64,000 nucleotides of DNA from the NCBI RefSeq assembly GCF_006542765.1, contig NZ_SKCD01000011.1:733619-797618 (forward strand). The letters are read 5' to 3'. The notes under the pieces are model-generated. The model had not been told where the DNA came from. It searched no databases and saw only the letters and a program-made list of their open reading frames with translations. Below are positions 7,982 through 17,038 of this stretch, piece by piece (positions within the stretch are counted from its first letter, which is position 1; the number at the start of each line of letters is the position of its first letter). Source of the DNA: Paenibacillus luteus. GTDB taxonomy: Bacteria; Bacillota; Bacilli; Paenibacillales; Paenibacillaceae. The position numbers and the translations under genes are program-made.

Positions 7982-8344
7982 TTAATCGGCATTAACTTTC
8001 TCCCAAATTAACTGGGGAATTAGATCTAACCAGCGAATCATTTTTATTTCAGGGTCCATTTTAACATTACCCATGCTAACTTCCTGGTTGAAAATAAAGT
8101 AATCAGGCTCTCTATTCTTATTATTCACTAGCCTAAAGTCATACCAACCCGTTTCATAACTATTGTGAATAACTACATATTGATTTTCCGGTATATTTAC
8201 AAATACTATTTCCGTAACATCCGGTAATCGATCTTCTGAGGTGAAGATAATAAATTCATCATTCGCTGATAATATTTGATGTAGATTAAACAGGTTTACC
8301 TTAAAACATAACTCTTGCACTAATGTGTATCTAGTAATATTCAT
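7982..8344 (-). CDS. Hypothetical protein, 120 residues
   Basis: A small soluble protein rich in aromatic and acidic residues (for example HNSYETGWYDFRLV) and without signal peptide or membrane segment. I do not recognise the family. Composition and isolation in an AT-rich intergenic zone resemble small immunity-like or acquired proteins, but nothing proves that. No strong Shine-Dalgarno sequence is visible before the ATG, so expression is uncertain. Confidence 0.55.
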   Translation of the reverse strand: MNITRYTLVQELCFKVNLFNLHQILSANDEFIIFTSEDRLPDVTEIVFVNIPENQYVVIHNSYETGWYDFRLVNNKNREPDYFIFNQEVSMGNVKMDPEIKMIRWLDLIPQLIWEKVNAD

Positions 8345-8503
8345 ATTTTAACGTTAATGGAATATCTATATTTGCATGTATCGTTGATCAAAATTATACC
8401 ATCTCTTACATTTGATTAGTCCAATGTACTTCATATTTAGTGAAGTTTACCAGGTTCCATTTAAACCATAATTTTTTTCATTTTTCAAAAAAAATCAGAA
8501 AAT

Positions 8504-8620
8504 ATGTTTATTCCAAAATCAAACAAAAAGAATGAAAATTTTGATGGAGTCCTTAGTGAGGAGAAATTCACTCTAGATAGGAAGAAATACATGAAATCAG
8601 ATAAACAAATTCAAATGTAG
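8504..8620 (+). CDS. Possible 38-residue small protein
   Basis: ATG at 8504 to TAG at 8618-8620 encodes a highly charged peptide (begins MFIPKSNKKNENFD). There is no clear ribosome site, so it may be debris or chance. Confidence 0.2.
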   Translation: MFIPKSNKKNENFDGVLSEEKFTLDRKKYMKSDKQIQM

Positions 8621-8642
8621 AAAAATCGAGGTACCTTTTCTC

Positions 8643-8733
8643 AAAAAAACCACCCAAAAGGGTGGCCTGCACTCATGATGGGCACTATTGGATTAGGAAA
8701 GGAGTGGAGAGTCCTATCCTGAATCTGTAGGTC
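8643..8733 (-). repeat. Dispersed ~90-bp repeat, copy B (candidate small RNA)
   Basis: On the minus strand: AGGATAGGA, loop CTCTCCAC (complement of 8704-8711), TCCTTTCCT forms the first hairpin; a middle region with GTGC/ACTC; then CCACCC-TTTT-GGGTGG followed by seven T, a strong intrinsic terminator. The 5' flank CTACAGATTCAG is shared with copy C. The stem differs from copies A, C and D by compensating changes while the loop is constant. Confidence 0.6.
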
Positions 8734-8942
8734 TAAGTATACATTATATATCAAGCTGCAAAAGGGGTTTTCGGCCTTACTTACCCTAGTGCTTAATAGG
8801 TAAACCCATCTTGCAATGTTCACGATTCTAATCTACATTACTTTTGTTCTAAAAGTTCTTTATTAATGCATACATCTCACTCACGTACCGCCTAGAACAC
8901 GTATCCATATGCTCAACATCAGCCGAGTCATTCAATAGCAAG

Positions 8943-9956
8943 TTAATTTGTCTTGGATATCAAATACAAGAAATATGGAGTGCTCAGGATCGTGATTACA
9001 ATACCGGTCGGCACATCGGCTCCAAAGCTGACTGTGCGCGTAATGGTATCGGCCAGCAAAACAACGACAGCACCGATCAAGCACGATGCAGGCAACACCC
9101 ATTTGTGGTTTATTCCCACCAGTCTGCGTGCCATATGTGGTGCAATCAGGCCGATAAAGAAGAAATTTCCACCAAGCGATACACTTCCTGACGCCAGAGC
9201 AATCGCAGCGATCGCAAGGAGCAGAAACTCCCGCTTGACCGACACACCGAGGCCCGTCGCCACCTGATGTCCAAAATACAGCGAATCAAGCAATCGCGAT
9301 TTATAAAAAATATATAGGGAAAACACAAAAATCCACGGTGCCAATATCATCAGATAGCGCCATTCAGTTCCCCATAAACTTCCTGCACTCCAGCGCAGCA
9401 CAAAATTCAACTGATTTTCATCTAACTTGAGCGTCAGAAACAGGCTTGCCGCGCCAAACCCGCTGCCGAGCGCCACCCCAGTCAAGATCAGACTCGTTGG
9501 GGAGCTTGGTCGTCGGCGCCGATAAGCGAGCAGAAAGATGAGTGCTGCCGATGTCAGCCCACCAACAAAGGATAATACTGGCATTGCAAAAGCAGCAGAC
9601 ATTCCTTGCGTCGAAAACACCACGATGTATAACAGTACAAAAAGACCAGAACCAGCGCTTATCCCCAGTGTGCCAGGGCTTGCCATATCATTTCGCAACA
9701 ACGTCTGCATTACGCACCCGGCCAAACTCATACCGATACCTACTAGTATGGCGAGAATGATTCGAGGCAATCGGAAATCCATCACAACGGTCTGTTGACG
9801 ATCTGTCCCGCCACCTAGCATAACCTTAAGCACTTCGAGCGGAGTTAAGCTGATTTTCCCGGAATTGATGCTCATTACGGCAAGTACAAGCAGCATCGCC
9901 GTTAAGCACACAAGTACATAAATCGCCCGCCGCTTTCTTCTTATTACAACCGTCAT
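8943..9956 (-). CDS. FecCD-type siderophore ABC permease
   Basis: A 337-residue, mostly hydrophobic permease of the BtuC/FecCD fold. Family motifs: FRLPRIILAILVGIGMSLAGC near the N-terminus, NDMASPGTLGISAGSG, and the coupling-region GLIAPHMARRLVG. It imports ferric siderophore delivered by the binding protein. The ATG overlaps the stop of the partner permease (ATGA at 9953-9956) with AGGGGGA about eight bases upstream. No ATP-binding subunit follows, as in B. subtilis feuABC-type loci that borrow an ATPase (YusV) encoded elsewhere. Confidence 0.92.
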   Translation of the reverse strand: MTVVIRRKRRAIYVLVCLTAMLLVLAVMSINSGKISLTPLEVLKVMLGGGTDRQQTVVMDFRLPRIILAILVGIGMSLAGCVMQTLLRNDMASPGTLGISAGSGLFVLLYIVVFSTQGMSAAFAMPVLSFVGGLTSAALIFLLAYRRRRPSSPTSLILTGVALGSGFGAASLFLTLKLDENQLNFVLRWSAGSLWGTEWRYLMILAPWIFVFSLYIFYKSRLLDSLYFGHQVATGLGVSVKREFLLLAIAAIALASGSVSLGGNFFFIGLIAPHMARRLVGINHKWVLPASCLIGAVVVLLADTITRTVSFGADVPTGIVITILSTPYFLYLISKTN

Positions 9957-10984
9957 TCCATTTTCCCCCTTTGCGTACGAACGAGGTAGAGGAAGTACGG
10001 CACGCCAACCACGCCAAAAATAATGCCAAGCGGGGTTTCAAACGGCTTGTTGATTATGCGGCCAATCAGATCTGCCGATACGGTTAGGAGAGCGCCATAG
10101 ACGGCAGATGCGGGAATAATGTAACGATAATCGACGCCGACCCAGTATCGTACCATATGCGGCACGATTAAGCCGACAAAACCAACCGGTCCGATTACGA
10201 TAACTGCCAGTCCAGTTAACAATAGTACGATAATTGTAGCGGCTCCTTGGACAACGCGGGGACGCAGTCCAATACCGCTGGCAACTTCTTCCCCAAGGCT
10301 TAAGATTGTAATTGACGGAGATAAGGCAAGAGCAGCCAGCAAGCCAACTGCAAAAGCAGGCGATATGATTAGCAGTTCATTCCATTTGGCTCCCGCTGCA
10401 CTGCCAGATGTCCAGTATACCAACGACTGTCCAATATTATAGCGGATCGCCACATACTGACTGAATGCACCAAATAGCATCGATATCGAGATACCGGCCA
10501 GCACCAGCCGCTGCGGCGTTATCCCTCTCTTCCCCAGCGAGGCAATATAGTAGGTCATAAAGGTAGCTATTCCTGCACCTAGAAAAGCGAACAGCATACG
10601 TTCGCCATAAGTGCTGCTAGGTATGAAAGCCATACAGATGGCGATGGATAACGTTGATCCTGCACTAATGCCCATTAGTCCGGAGTCAGCTAGCGGATTA
10701 CGAGTCGTGCCCTGCATCACAGCTCCACAGATAGCCAAGCTGCAGCCTGCAATCAAGCTAGCCAGCGTCCGCGGTAATCGTAAAGTTTGGACGATCTGGT
10801 GATCTATAACATCCGAATCATAATGAAAGACAGCATTCCAGGCAATGATCAAGCGCATATCGGCTGCACCAAAGGTAATTGACAATGCCATTATTAGTAT
10901 TAGCAGAACCAAACCTATAATGATACAGATTGCGAAACTACCCGACCACTTTCTACGTTCTCTCTCGGGATTTTCAACTTGCAT
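9953..10984 (-). CDS. FecCD-type siderophore ABC permease
   Basis: A 343-residue partner permease with the motifs QTLRLPRTLASLIAGCSLA, NPLADSGLMGISAGS and GLIVPHMVRYWVGVDYR. It should form a heterodimeric channel with the downstream permease. The ATG at 10984 is chosen (an in-frame TTG at 10990 is too close to AAAGGA). It begins about 27 bases after the binding-protein stop, so the three are one transcript. Expression is probably iron-repressed through the Fur-box-like palindromes at 12138 and 13093. Confidence 0.92.
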   Translation of the reverse strand: MQVENPERERRKWSGSFAICIIIGLVLLILIMALSITFGAADMRLIIAWNAVFHYDSDVIDHQIVQTLRLPRTLASLIAGCSLAICGAVMQGTTRNPLADSGLMGISAGSTLSIAICMAFIPSSTYGERMLFAFLGAGIATFMTYYIASLGKRGITPQRLVLAGISISMLFGAFSQYVAIRYNIGQSLVYWTSGSAAGAKWNELLIISPAFAVGLLAALALSPSITILSLGEEVASGIGLRPRVVQGAATIIVLLLTGLAVIVIGPVGFVGLIVPHMVRYWVGVDYRYIIPASAVYGALLTVSADLIGRIINKPFETPLGIIFGVVGVPYFLYLVRTQRGKME

Positions 10985-11011
10985 GTGCAATAGTTCCTTT
11001 CCAAATCAGGA

Positions 11012-12073
11012 CTACTTTTTTGCGATCGGCAGTTCTAACAGCGTGTCTACAAAAGTATCCAATGAAATCGTACGGCTAGCATAATCATAGTCATTTAAAG
11101 TGTCAGTAGTTGAATAGAACGTAATGTTTTCTCCCATTACCGCTGGGATCGTGTTCCATATATCAACCGAGGAAAGTTTCTTTTCAAGCTCTTCTACATT
11201 TGGTTCAAAATTCGTATAGGCTATAATATCTGCCTCGTTCAAGTATTTACTAATCACTTCTAATGAAATTGGCGCATAAAAACCTTCCGATTTTGGATTT
11301 TCTCTGTTGAAAAATTCTTTTTCAACAATCTCAGGAGCTTTCATACCCAGATCTTCATAGATAATTCCTCTAGTTTTATCTCCTTGTAATCCCGGAGTAC
11401 CTTCTTCAACACCTTGCAAAAATACGATTTTCTTATCATAAAGGCCGGCATCCACAAGACGTTGCTTTGCGGCTTCGACTTTTGTCGTATAGTCAGTAAT
11501 AAATTTCCCAGCCTGTTCAGGCATTCCGAATACCTCTCCGAAGAAAGTCATCCTCTCCTCTAATGTAGACATTTCATTATAAAAAATCGTAGGCGCTATT
11601 TTACTCAATTGCTCAAGCGAAGAGGAGGACCAAGTAGGAGAGCCAATAATTAAATCAGGCTCAAGGGCCATAATGCCTTCCAAATCATCACCCGGAACAA
11701 CCTTAGCATCTGCGACGAAATGTCCCCATTGTTGTCTCCATTCATCTGGCCGCATTGATGGATCACCATATTTATCGACGCCAACTACCGTTTTTTCAAA
11801 CGGCAATATATCTCCAACATTATTACCCACTAAATAGACGATACGCTGCGGATTAGCAGGTACCTCCACATCCCCATGCTCTGTTTTCACAATACGTGTC
11901 TGAGCCACATCCTCTGCCCCTTTTTCTTGTGGAATAGCTGTTTCTTGATTTTGCGATTGGGCAGGCGCCGAATTTGGCGTGGCTGGAGCATTCGACGAAC
12001 ACGCCGATAATAATAGCATCAAGCTCATCGCAGCTGCCAGAATAATTTCCTTGCTTCTTGTCTGCACAAACAT
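11012..12073 (-). CDS. Iron-siderophore ABC transporter substrate-binding lipoprotein (internal start)
   Basis: From the ATG at 12073, which has GGGGAG six bases upstream, the frame encodes 353 residues: a lipoprotein signal (IILAAAMSLMLLLSACSS, lipobox LSAC), a Ser/Pro/Gln-rich linker, then a class III periplasmic-binding fold with IVYLVGNNVGDILPF, LEPDLIIGSPTW and a C-terminal lobe. This is the FeuA/FhuD type that captures ferric siderophores at the cell surface and feeds the two FecCD permeases. The independent ribosome site and signal peptide argue that it is translated on its own. Confidence 0.8.
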   Translation of the reverse strand: MFVQTRSKEIILAAAMSLMLLLSACSSNAPATPNSAPAQSQNQETAIPQEKGAEDVAQTRIVKTEHGDVEVPANPQRIVYLVGNNVGDILPFEKTVVGVDKYGDPSMRPDEWRQQWGHFVADAKVVPGDDLEGIMALEPDLIIGSPTWSSSSLEQLSKIAPTIFYNEMSTLEERMTFFGEVFGMPEQAGKFITDYTTKVEAAKQRLVDAGLYDKKIVFLQGVEEGTPGLQGDKTRGIIYEDLGMKAPEIVEKEFFNRENPKSEGFYAPISLEVISKYLNEADIIAYTNFEPNVEELEKKLSSVDIWNTIPAVMGENITFYSTTDTLNDYDYASRTISLDTFVDTLLELPIAKK

Positions 12074-13045
12074 GTTTAACTCCCCGTCTCTCTTAGAATG
12101 GACTACTCTGTCTAGTCCTCTCTCATTGTAGTGACGTTGATAATTGTTATCAATATCATTTTTGGTAATGTTATCAATCATTTTTCTTCTATATTCGCTT
12201 GGCGTCATTTGAAAATATTTTTTAAACATCCGGTTCAAATTCAGTTCGTCTGTAAAGCCGCAGCCAATAGCAACTTCCTGTATCGATACGCTTGAACTCT
12301 GCAAGTAACGTTTAGCTGAATCCAATCGGCTCTCATTCAAATATTCTTGCAAGCTTTTATGTTCTCGCTTCCTAAACAACTTGCCAAGCAAACTTCTGCT
12401 AATTGGCAGCATTTCTGAAAGTAATTGAATGGATACTTGCTCGGTATAATGTTGATCCAAATATTGCTTGGCAAGTTCCACATAATCAGGCTCAAAGTAA
12501 CGGATATTTCCCTCTTCCAACTCCTTGTATATCTCATAGATAAGTTGATATAGAGTAGCTTTTGCATAAAATTGATTTAGTGCGGACACTTGATTCCAGC
12601 GCTCATACATGCTCTGAAACTTTTCTATGAAGAAAATGGGGTTTGACGGTGAAAACCCAAAAACCTGTATAAATGGGTTGATGTTCTCTAATAAGCGATA
12701 AATGTCTCTTTTGTAAAAAGGCGCCGTTTCGGCTTTATATATCACCATATACATCCCCAGGCTTGTGCCAGTAGGGTGAATCGATAGCTCTGTTCCCTTT
12801 CCTCCATGAAAAATACCAAATCGTCCAGACTGGTAGGAGGTATGATTGAGTTTTATGCTTGCTGGCCCACCCTGGGTATAAACAAACATATTGGTCGGCA
12901 TCCTGTAATTTTGCAATGGGGTGTCTGGATGAAGCATTTGGTAACGAACATCTATTAGTGATATGGATGAGCGTGCCCATATCCGTACGGCAAGATTAAT
13001 CATCTCTTTTGTAAAATGGTTAGTAAATTCCGGATCTTGTGGCAC
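11012..13045 (-). CDS. AraC regulator reading in frame into a siderophore-binding lipoprotein (677 codons)
   Basis: One uninterrupted frame covers two proteins. Residues 1-290 are an AraC-family regulator: sensory N-terminus, then two helix-turn-helix motifs ending GFTDELNLNRMFKKYFQMTPSEYRRKM. Residues 325-677 are a complete siderophore-binding lipoprotein with its own signal peptide. The link (residues about 291-324) is encoded by a Fur-box-like palindrome and leader DNA, so it looks like an intergenic region that has lost the regulator's stop codon. B. subtilis Btr also joins AraC and binding domains, but without an internal signal peptide. The GTG start at 13045 has AGGAGAG seven bases before it. 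The natural product may be two proteins, one fusion, or both. Confidence 0.72.
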   Translation of the reverse strand: MPQDPEFTNHFTKEMINLAVRIWARSSISLIDVRYQMLHPDTPLQNYRMPTNMFVYTQGGPASIKLNHTSYQSGRFGIFHGGKGTELSIHPTGTSLGMYMVIYKAETAPFYKRDIYRLLENINPFIQVFGFSPSNPIFFIEKFQSMYERWNQVSALNQFYAKATLYQLIYEIYKELEEGNIRYFEPDYVELAKQYLDQHYTEQVSIQLLSEMLPISRSLLGKLFRKREHKSLQEYLNESRLDSAKRYLQSSSVSIQEVAIGCGFTDELNLNRMFKKYFQMTPSEYRRKMIDNITKNDIDNNYQRHYNERGLDRVVHSKRDGELNMFVQTRSKEIILAAAMSLMLLLSACSSNAPATPNSAPAQSQNQETAIPQEKGAEDVAQTRIVKTEHGDVEVPANPQRIVYLVGNNVGDILPFEKTVVGVDKYGDPSMRPDEWRQQWGHFVADAKVVPGDDLEGIMALEPDLIIGSPTWSSSSLEQLSKIAPTIFYNEMSTLEERMTFFGEVFGMPEQAGKFITDYTTKVEAAKQRLVDAGLYDKKIVFLQGVEEGTPGLQGDKTRGIIYEDLGMKAPEIVEKEFFNRENPKSEGFYAPISLEVISKYLNEADIIAYTNFEPNVEELEKKLSSVDIWNTIPAVMGENITFYSTTDTLNDYDYASRTISLDTFVDTLLELPIAKK
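12138..12152. promoter_or_regulatory. Fur-box-like palindrome
   Basis: TGATAATTGTTATCA, a 7-1-7 inverted repeat very close to the classical Fur consensus, about 65 bases upstream of the lipoprotein ATG and inside the long AraC-lipoprotein frame. It predicts an iron-repressed promoter for the binding protein and permeases. Confidence 0.75.
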
Positions 13046-13092
13046 CAGTGTTCTCTCCTTTAATCGTCGTCATATTTTCAGCGTATACTAGT

Positions 13093-13107
13093 TGATTATG
13101 ATAATCA
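13093..13107. promoter_or_regulatory. Fur-box-like palindrome
   Basis: TGATTATGATAATCA, a perfect 7-1-7 inverted repeat about 48 bases upstream of the AraC start, predicting iron repression of the regulator itself. Confidence 0.75.
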
Positions 13108-13440
13108 ATATCAAATAAAATTGATTCATTTGGACACTTTTAATGTCATGTAAAATCCGCTCACTTTGCTTCCTACATGATTCGTCGTAAGGCATTTGGA
13201 AAAAACGTACATTCGTCACACTTCCATTTGTTTTGATTGCTCGGTTTCAAGAATGAAACTCCCAGAACTCGACTGGCGCGCCTAACGTACAGCCTGCGAA
13301 ACAGGCCAGCATGGCGCCTTCCAACTTATCCTTATTGATCGCCATATCAAGCGAATCCCACAGTCTTCTTGGCTCATACCTACGAAGTGATTGAATGGCC
13401 AAAGTTCATTCGGCTCCCTGGAACAGAAAGTTGCTGCATG
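13108..13440. other. Intergenic region, no gene recognised
   Basis: About 330 bp between the siderophore locus and the terminator of importer 1. An open frame on the minus strand at 13282-13470 lacks a ribosome site and has no family I recognise. Confidence 0.4.
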
Positions 13441-13443
13441 AAA

Positions 13444-13484
13444 AACGAAACGGTATCCTGCAGGTTGCAAGATACCGTTTCGTT
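13444..13484 (-). terminator. Intrinsic terminator of importer-1 operon
   Basis: AACGAAACGGTATC pairs with GATACCGTTTCGTT (14 bp) across a 13-base loop, followed by T residues on the minus strand, eight bases after the binding-protein stop. Confidence 0.88.
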
Positions 13485-13491
13485 GGTGTGT

Positions 13492-15021
13492 TTAGTTGCC
13501 GTTATATGCAGTGTTCAGTGCTTCAACAACCGCTTCTCCGCCTAGCTTCTTGAATTTTGTTACATACTCGTCATAGGCTGACAACGGCAGCGCTCCTGTT
13601 ATCATTTTCAGGAAATATTCGTTGCGCAGATCAATCAGCTCCTGATTCGTCTTGTCGACCAATTCGACCGGCGGAACAAGATTTACCACGTTTTCGTGTT
13701 TAGCTGTTTTATTTACAGCCTCGAAGTAAGGCGCAAATCCCTTCTGCTCAAGGCGCTGCAATCCAAGCTCAATCGTGTCGAACATATTGTAATATACGCG
13801 GTAACGGATATTCTCCTGCTCAAGAAGCGCGACAATCTTGCTGTCCTTCAACTCGTAATGCGTGCCTTCGAGGCCGAACGAGATCAAATTGATGATTTCG
13901 TCATTCGTTACTTTGTTCAGGAATTGCATCACTTCCTGGGCATGTTTACTCGCCTTCGGAATCATAAAATATTTGGCAGTTGTGGAGTTGCGGGAGAATC
14001 CTGCGGCACCGTTATCGCCAACCGGTGGCGCCATAAATACCATCTCTGCACCAGGCTTCTTCTCCGCCAACGCTTTGCTGATCGATGGCTCTTCGTACCA
14101 GCCCACCGTACTCATAGCCGCTTGTCCGCTAACCAGTTTTTCCTTCAAATTTTCGGATTTCGATACAATCGATTCTTGATCGATCAGCCCTTCTGCATAC
14201 AGTTTGTTGGCGAATGCCAGGAACTCCTTAGCGGCAGGCAATAGCGGCGTATACACTACCTTGCCATCCTGCTGGACATAATCAACCGGCGGATAGAACA
14301 TGCTTGCGATGGCATCCAGGGAGGATAATCCTTGCGCCAAATTGGCGGCGTACGGAATGATCGACGGGTCCTTCGCCTTCAATGCCTTTAGAGCTTGGTA
14401 AAACTCCTCTTGCGTCTTGATCTCGCCAACACCAGCTGCCGCAAGCAGATCTTTCCTTGCGAGCAGTCCGTTGACTGCACTGGAGAAATTGACCGTGCGG
14501 ACCGCGTAAATTTGGTCTTCGAAGGTAGCCGACTTCCATTGTTCCTCCGTCAATGTGCTCTTAATATCGGGTCCGTCGGATTCGAGCAGATCGTTCAGTG
14601 GCGTCAGCAAACCTTGCTGCACGAAGTTTCCGAAAATCCCTTTGTTACTCAAGATGATCAGATCCGGCGTGTCTCCGGAAGCCATAAGCACGTTCAGCTT
14701 CTGCCTGGCCACTTCAGGGTCCTTCGGCATCAGCTCCCATTGAATATCGAATCCGGTCCGCTCGCGAAGCTCATTAATAATGACGTTGTTATTCACATCG
14801 GAACCTGCCGGAAATTCCTCCATATTGTTCTCGCCGAGAATACGAAGCGTTACCTTCTCCTTCGGCGCTTTCGTCGCCGCTGTTGTTGGAGCCACCGATC
14901 CGTCCGCTACCTTGCCATTGCCAGCATTGTTTGTATTGCCGCAAGCTGCCAATGCACTTGCTGTCAGCATCAGTAGAAGCAGGACAATACCCATTTTCTT
15001 TGTTTTTTTGTTCATACCCAT
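13492..15021 (-). CDS. Extracellular solute-binding lipoprotein, importer 1 (LplA-like)
   Basis: About 509 residues: lipoprotein signal IVLLLLMLTASALAACG, then a family 1 solute-binding fold with LMASGDTPDLIILSN, a hinge region and C-terminal WYEEPSISKAL and YFLKMITGALPLSAYDEYV, which is typical of the long Paenibacillus LplA/YtcQ group. It captures an oligosaccharide at the cell surface for the LplB/LplC-like permeases encoded just upstream. The start is placed at 15021, where GGGAGG is nine bases upstream; the ATG two codons later is also possible, while the long upstream extension has no ribosome site. Last gene of the importer operon. Confidence 0.9.
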   Translation of the reverse strand: MGMNKKTKKMGIVLLLLMLTASALAACGNTNNAGNGKVADGSVAPTTAATKAPKEKVTLRILGENNMEEFPAGSDVNNNVIINELRERTGFDIQWELMPKDPEVARQKLNVLMASGDTPDLIILSNKGIFGNFVQQGLLTPLNDLLESDGPDIKSTLTEEQWKSATFEDQIYAVRTVNFSSAVNGLLARKDLLAAAGVGEIKTQEEFYQALKALKAKDPSIIPYAANLAQGLSSLDAIASMFYPPVDYVQQDGKVVYTPLLPAAKEFLAFANKLYAEGLIDQESIVSKSENLKEKLVSGQAAMSTVGWYEEPSISKALAEKKPGAEMVFMAPPVGDNGAAGFSRNSTTAKYFMIPKASKHAQEVMQFLNKVTNDEIINLISFGLEGTHYELKDSKIVALLEQENIRYRVYYNMFDTIELGLQRLEQKGFAPYFEAVNKTAKHENVVNLVPPVELVDKTNQELIDLRNEYFLKMITGALPLSAYDEYVTKFKKLGGEAVVEALNTAYNGN

Positions 15022-15058
15022 CCCTTTTGACCTCCCACAATTTTTTTGTTTGCTATAG

Positions 15059-15937
15059 TCAGCCTTTGACGGCGCCAAGCACCATACCTTTGACAAAGAA
15101 ACGCTGCAAGAACGGATACACGATCACGATTGGTAGTGTAGCCGCTACAACCGTTGCACCTCGAATCGCTTCCTGCGGCACGTCGGCGCTCGACAGCATA
15201 TCGATATTGCTCGTTGCATCCGACACGCTCATCAGCATCTCTCTCAGAAACACTTGCAGAGGCAAACGTCCACTATCGTTAATGTACATTAACGCATCGA
15301 AGTAGCTATTCCAATATTCAACCGCGCAGAAGAGCGCTATAGTGGCGATAACCGGATACGCGAGTGGAATCATAATCTGGAACAAAATGCGTAGGTTGCC
15401 CGCGCCATCCATCTTTGCAGATTCCTCCAGGCTGTCAGGTATGCCGAAGAAGTACAGCCTCACAATAATCATGTTAAATGGACTGACAAGTGACGGTAAA
15501 ATAAGCGCCCATAATGAATTCAACAAACCGAGTTCTTTTACAATCAGATACGTAGGAATAATACCCGCACTGAAGAGCATGGTAAATACGTACAGCATCA
15601 TAATCGCCTTGGCACCTCGCAGCCTTGAACGTGACAAGGCGTACCCGGTGAATATCGTCAGCAGCACGTTGAGAATTGTACCCAACACCGTGATGATAAC
15701 CGAATTTTGGAAGGATACCAGAAATCTCTTGCTATTCAACACAACCTCATATGCGTCCACATTGAAGTTGATTGGCCACAAGAACACGTCTCCTGCCAGT
15801 ATGCTCGCTTCATCGCTGAACGACTTGGCCACAAGATTCACGACGGGAATGAGACAGATCAGAATGACGAGCAGCAACAAAATGTAGTTCATAACGGAGA
15901 ACGCGGTTTCTCCTTTGGTTTGCAGCTTAGTGTTCAT
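15059..15937 (-). CDS. Carbohydrate ABC permease, MalG/LplC-like, importer 1
   Basis: A 292-residue membrane protein with six hydrophobic segments, the EAA motif region ESAKMDGAGNLRILFQIMIPLA that contacts the ATPase, and the typical C-terminus RFFVKGMVLGAVKG. It forms the import channel with the upstream LplB-like partner. AGGGGAG precedes the ATG by nine bases. No ATPase gene is present; this transporter class commonly uses a shared MsmX-type ATPase encoded elsewhere. Confidence 0.93.
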   Translation of the reverse strand: MNTKLQTKGETAFSVMNYILLLLVILICLIPVVNLVAKSFSDEASILAGDVFLWPINFNVDAYEVVLNSKRFLVSFQNSVIITVLGTILNVLLTIFTGYALSRSRLRGAKAIMMLYVFTMLFSAGIIPTYLIVKELGLLNSLWALILPSLVSPFNMIIVRLYFFGIPDSLEESAKMDGAGNLRILFQIMIPLAYPVIATIALFCAVEYWNSYFDALMYINDSGRLPLQVFLREMLMSVSDATSNIDMLSSADVPQEAIRGATVVAATLPIVIVYPFLQRFFVKGMVLGAVKG

Positions 15938-15951
15938 TTATGCAGTCTCCC

Positions 15952-16908
15952 CTACCATAAGCTTCTCTCGCCGAATTTCTTGCTTAACTTGTTGGCACCG
16001 AATATCAATGCCATGCCAATCAAGGATTGGAAGAGACCAATCGCCGTCGTGAAGCTGTATTTCATCTGACCAAGCCCAATCCGGTATACATATGTTCCGA
16101 TAACATCGCCTACACTGTATACGAAAGGACTGTATAACATCAGCACCTGCTCTAGGTCGTTGCCAAGTGCCGTTCCGATGCGCAGCATAATAATGAAGAC
16201 AATTACACTGCGAATGCCTGGCAAGGTGATATGCCAGATCTGTCTCATCTTGCCCGCTCCGTCGATCTTGGCCGCCTCGAACAGCTGCGGATCAACGGCC
16301 AGAATCGCCGAAAGATAAATAATGGAGGACCATCCGGTTTCCTTCCAGGCTGACGAAGCCACAAGCACTCCCCGAAAAAACCGCTCGTCCGCGATCATCA
16401 TGATATGACTCATACCAAAGAAAGCGAATACATTTTTGAGAATACCCGTTTGTGGCGACAGCACATTTATGAACACCGCGCTAATGATGACCCATGACAA
16501 GAAATGTGGCAAGTAAGTAATCGTCTGCGCAAACCGCTTGAACATTAGATTCCGCACTTCATTAATCATTAGCGCCAGCAGAATAGGCAACGGGAATTGA
16601 AAGACCAGCTTGTAGAAATTGATAAGCAATGTATTCTCCAGCACGCTGTAGAACTTGGGGGCCCTGAATAATTCCTCGAAATGCTTGAACCCTGCCCACG
16701 GGCTTCCCCATATGCCGCTGATCAGATTAAAGTCCTTGAAGGCGATCACCACGCCGTACATCGGTAAATATTTGAAGAGCAGCAATGCGGCCAAGCCTGG
16801 CAGCAATAGCAGGTACAGCACATAATCTCTCTTCAGATCCAGCAGCCACCGCGCGCGCGTGTGATGCGCTCTCTTCTGTGTTAACTCTACTTTCTCCATC
16901 CTCTGCAT
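15952..16908 (-). CDS. Carbohydrate ABC permease, MalF/LplB-like, importer 1
   Basis: A 318-residue permease: cytoplasmic N-terminus, DYVLYLLLLPGLAALLLFKY as TM1, the family signature MYGVVIAFKDFNL, and the EAA loop EAAKIDGAGKMRQIWHITLP. First gene of the importer-1 operon, 15 bp before the MalG-type partner. Its promoter region holds the 40-bp direct-repeat element (16981-17020) and a cre-like site, pointing to activation by the adjacent YesN-like regulator and to catabolite control. Confidence 0.93.
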   Translation of the reverse strand: MQRMEKVELTQKRAHHTRARWLLDLKRDYVLYLLLLPGLAALLLFKYLPMYGVVIAFKDFNLISGIWGSPWAGFKHFEELFRAPKFYSVLENTLLINFYKLVFQFPLPILLALMINEVRNLMFKRFAQTITYLPHFLSWVIISAVFINVLSPQTGILKNVFAFFGMSHIMMIADERFFRGVLVASSAWKETGWSSIIYLSAILAVDPQLFEAAKIDGAGKMRQIWHITLPGIRSVIVFIIMLRIGTALGNDLEQVLMLYSPFVYSVGDVIGTYVYRIGLGQMKYSFTTAIGLFQSLIGMALIFGANKLSKKFGERSLW

Positions 16909-16980
16909 ACCGCAACATCACCTCTTTCGTATGTCCGTTATCTACTTCCTATTGTTATTGTAAGAGTTCTGTGGAAGAAC

Positions 16981-17020
16981 GGAAACGGGACAGAGTTACG
17001 GTTAGGTGGCTGTTATTACG
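16981..17020 (-). promoter_or_regulatory. YesN-type operator element, site 1
   Basis: A 40-bp element beginning GGAAACGGGACAG, with TTACG at 16996 and again at 17016, a 20-bp period as expected for a two-HTH AraC-type protein. It lies 73-112 bases upstream of the importer-1 start. Closely matching copies occur at 30972 and 37157. Confidence 0.65.
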
Positions 17021-17024
17021 CATT

Positions 17025-17038
17025 TGCAAGCGGTTACA
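17025..17038. promoter_or_regulatory. cre-like catabolite-control site
   Basis: TGCAAGCGGTTACA fits the CcpA consensus TGNAANCGNTNNCA. It is next to operator site 1, upstream of the importer-1 operon. Confidence 0.6.

Noticed and set aside
13696..14244. A 182-codon plus-strand frame inside the importer-1 binding-protein gene
   Set aside because: Antisense to a certain coding region with no recognisable family.
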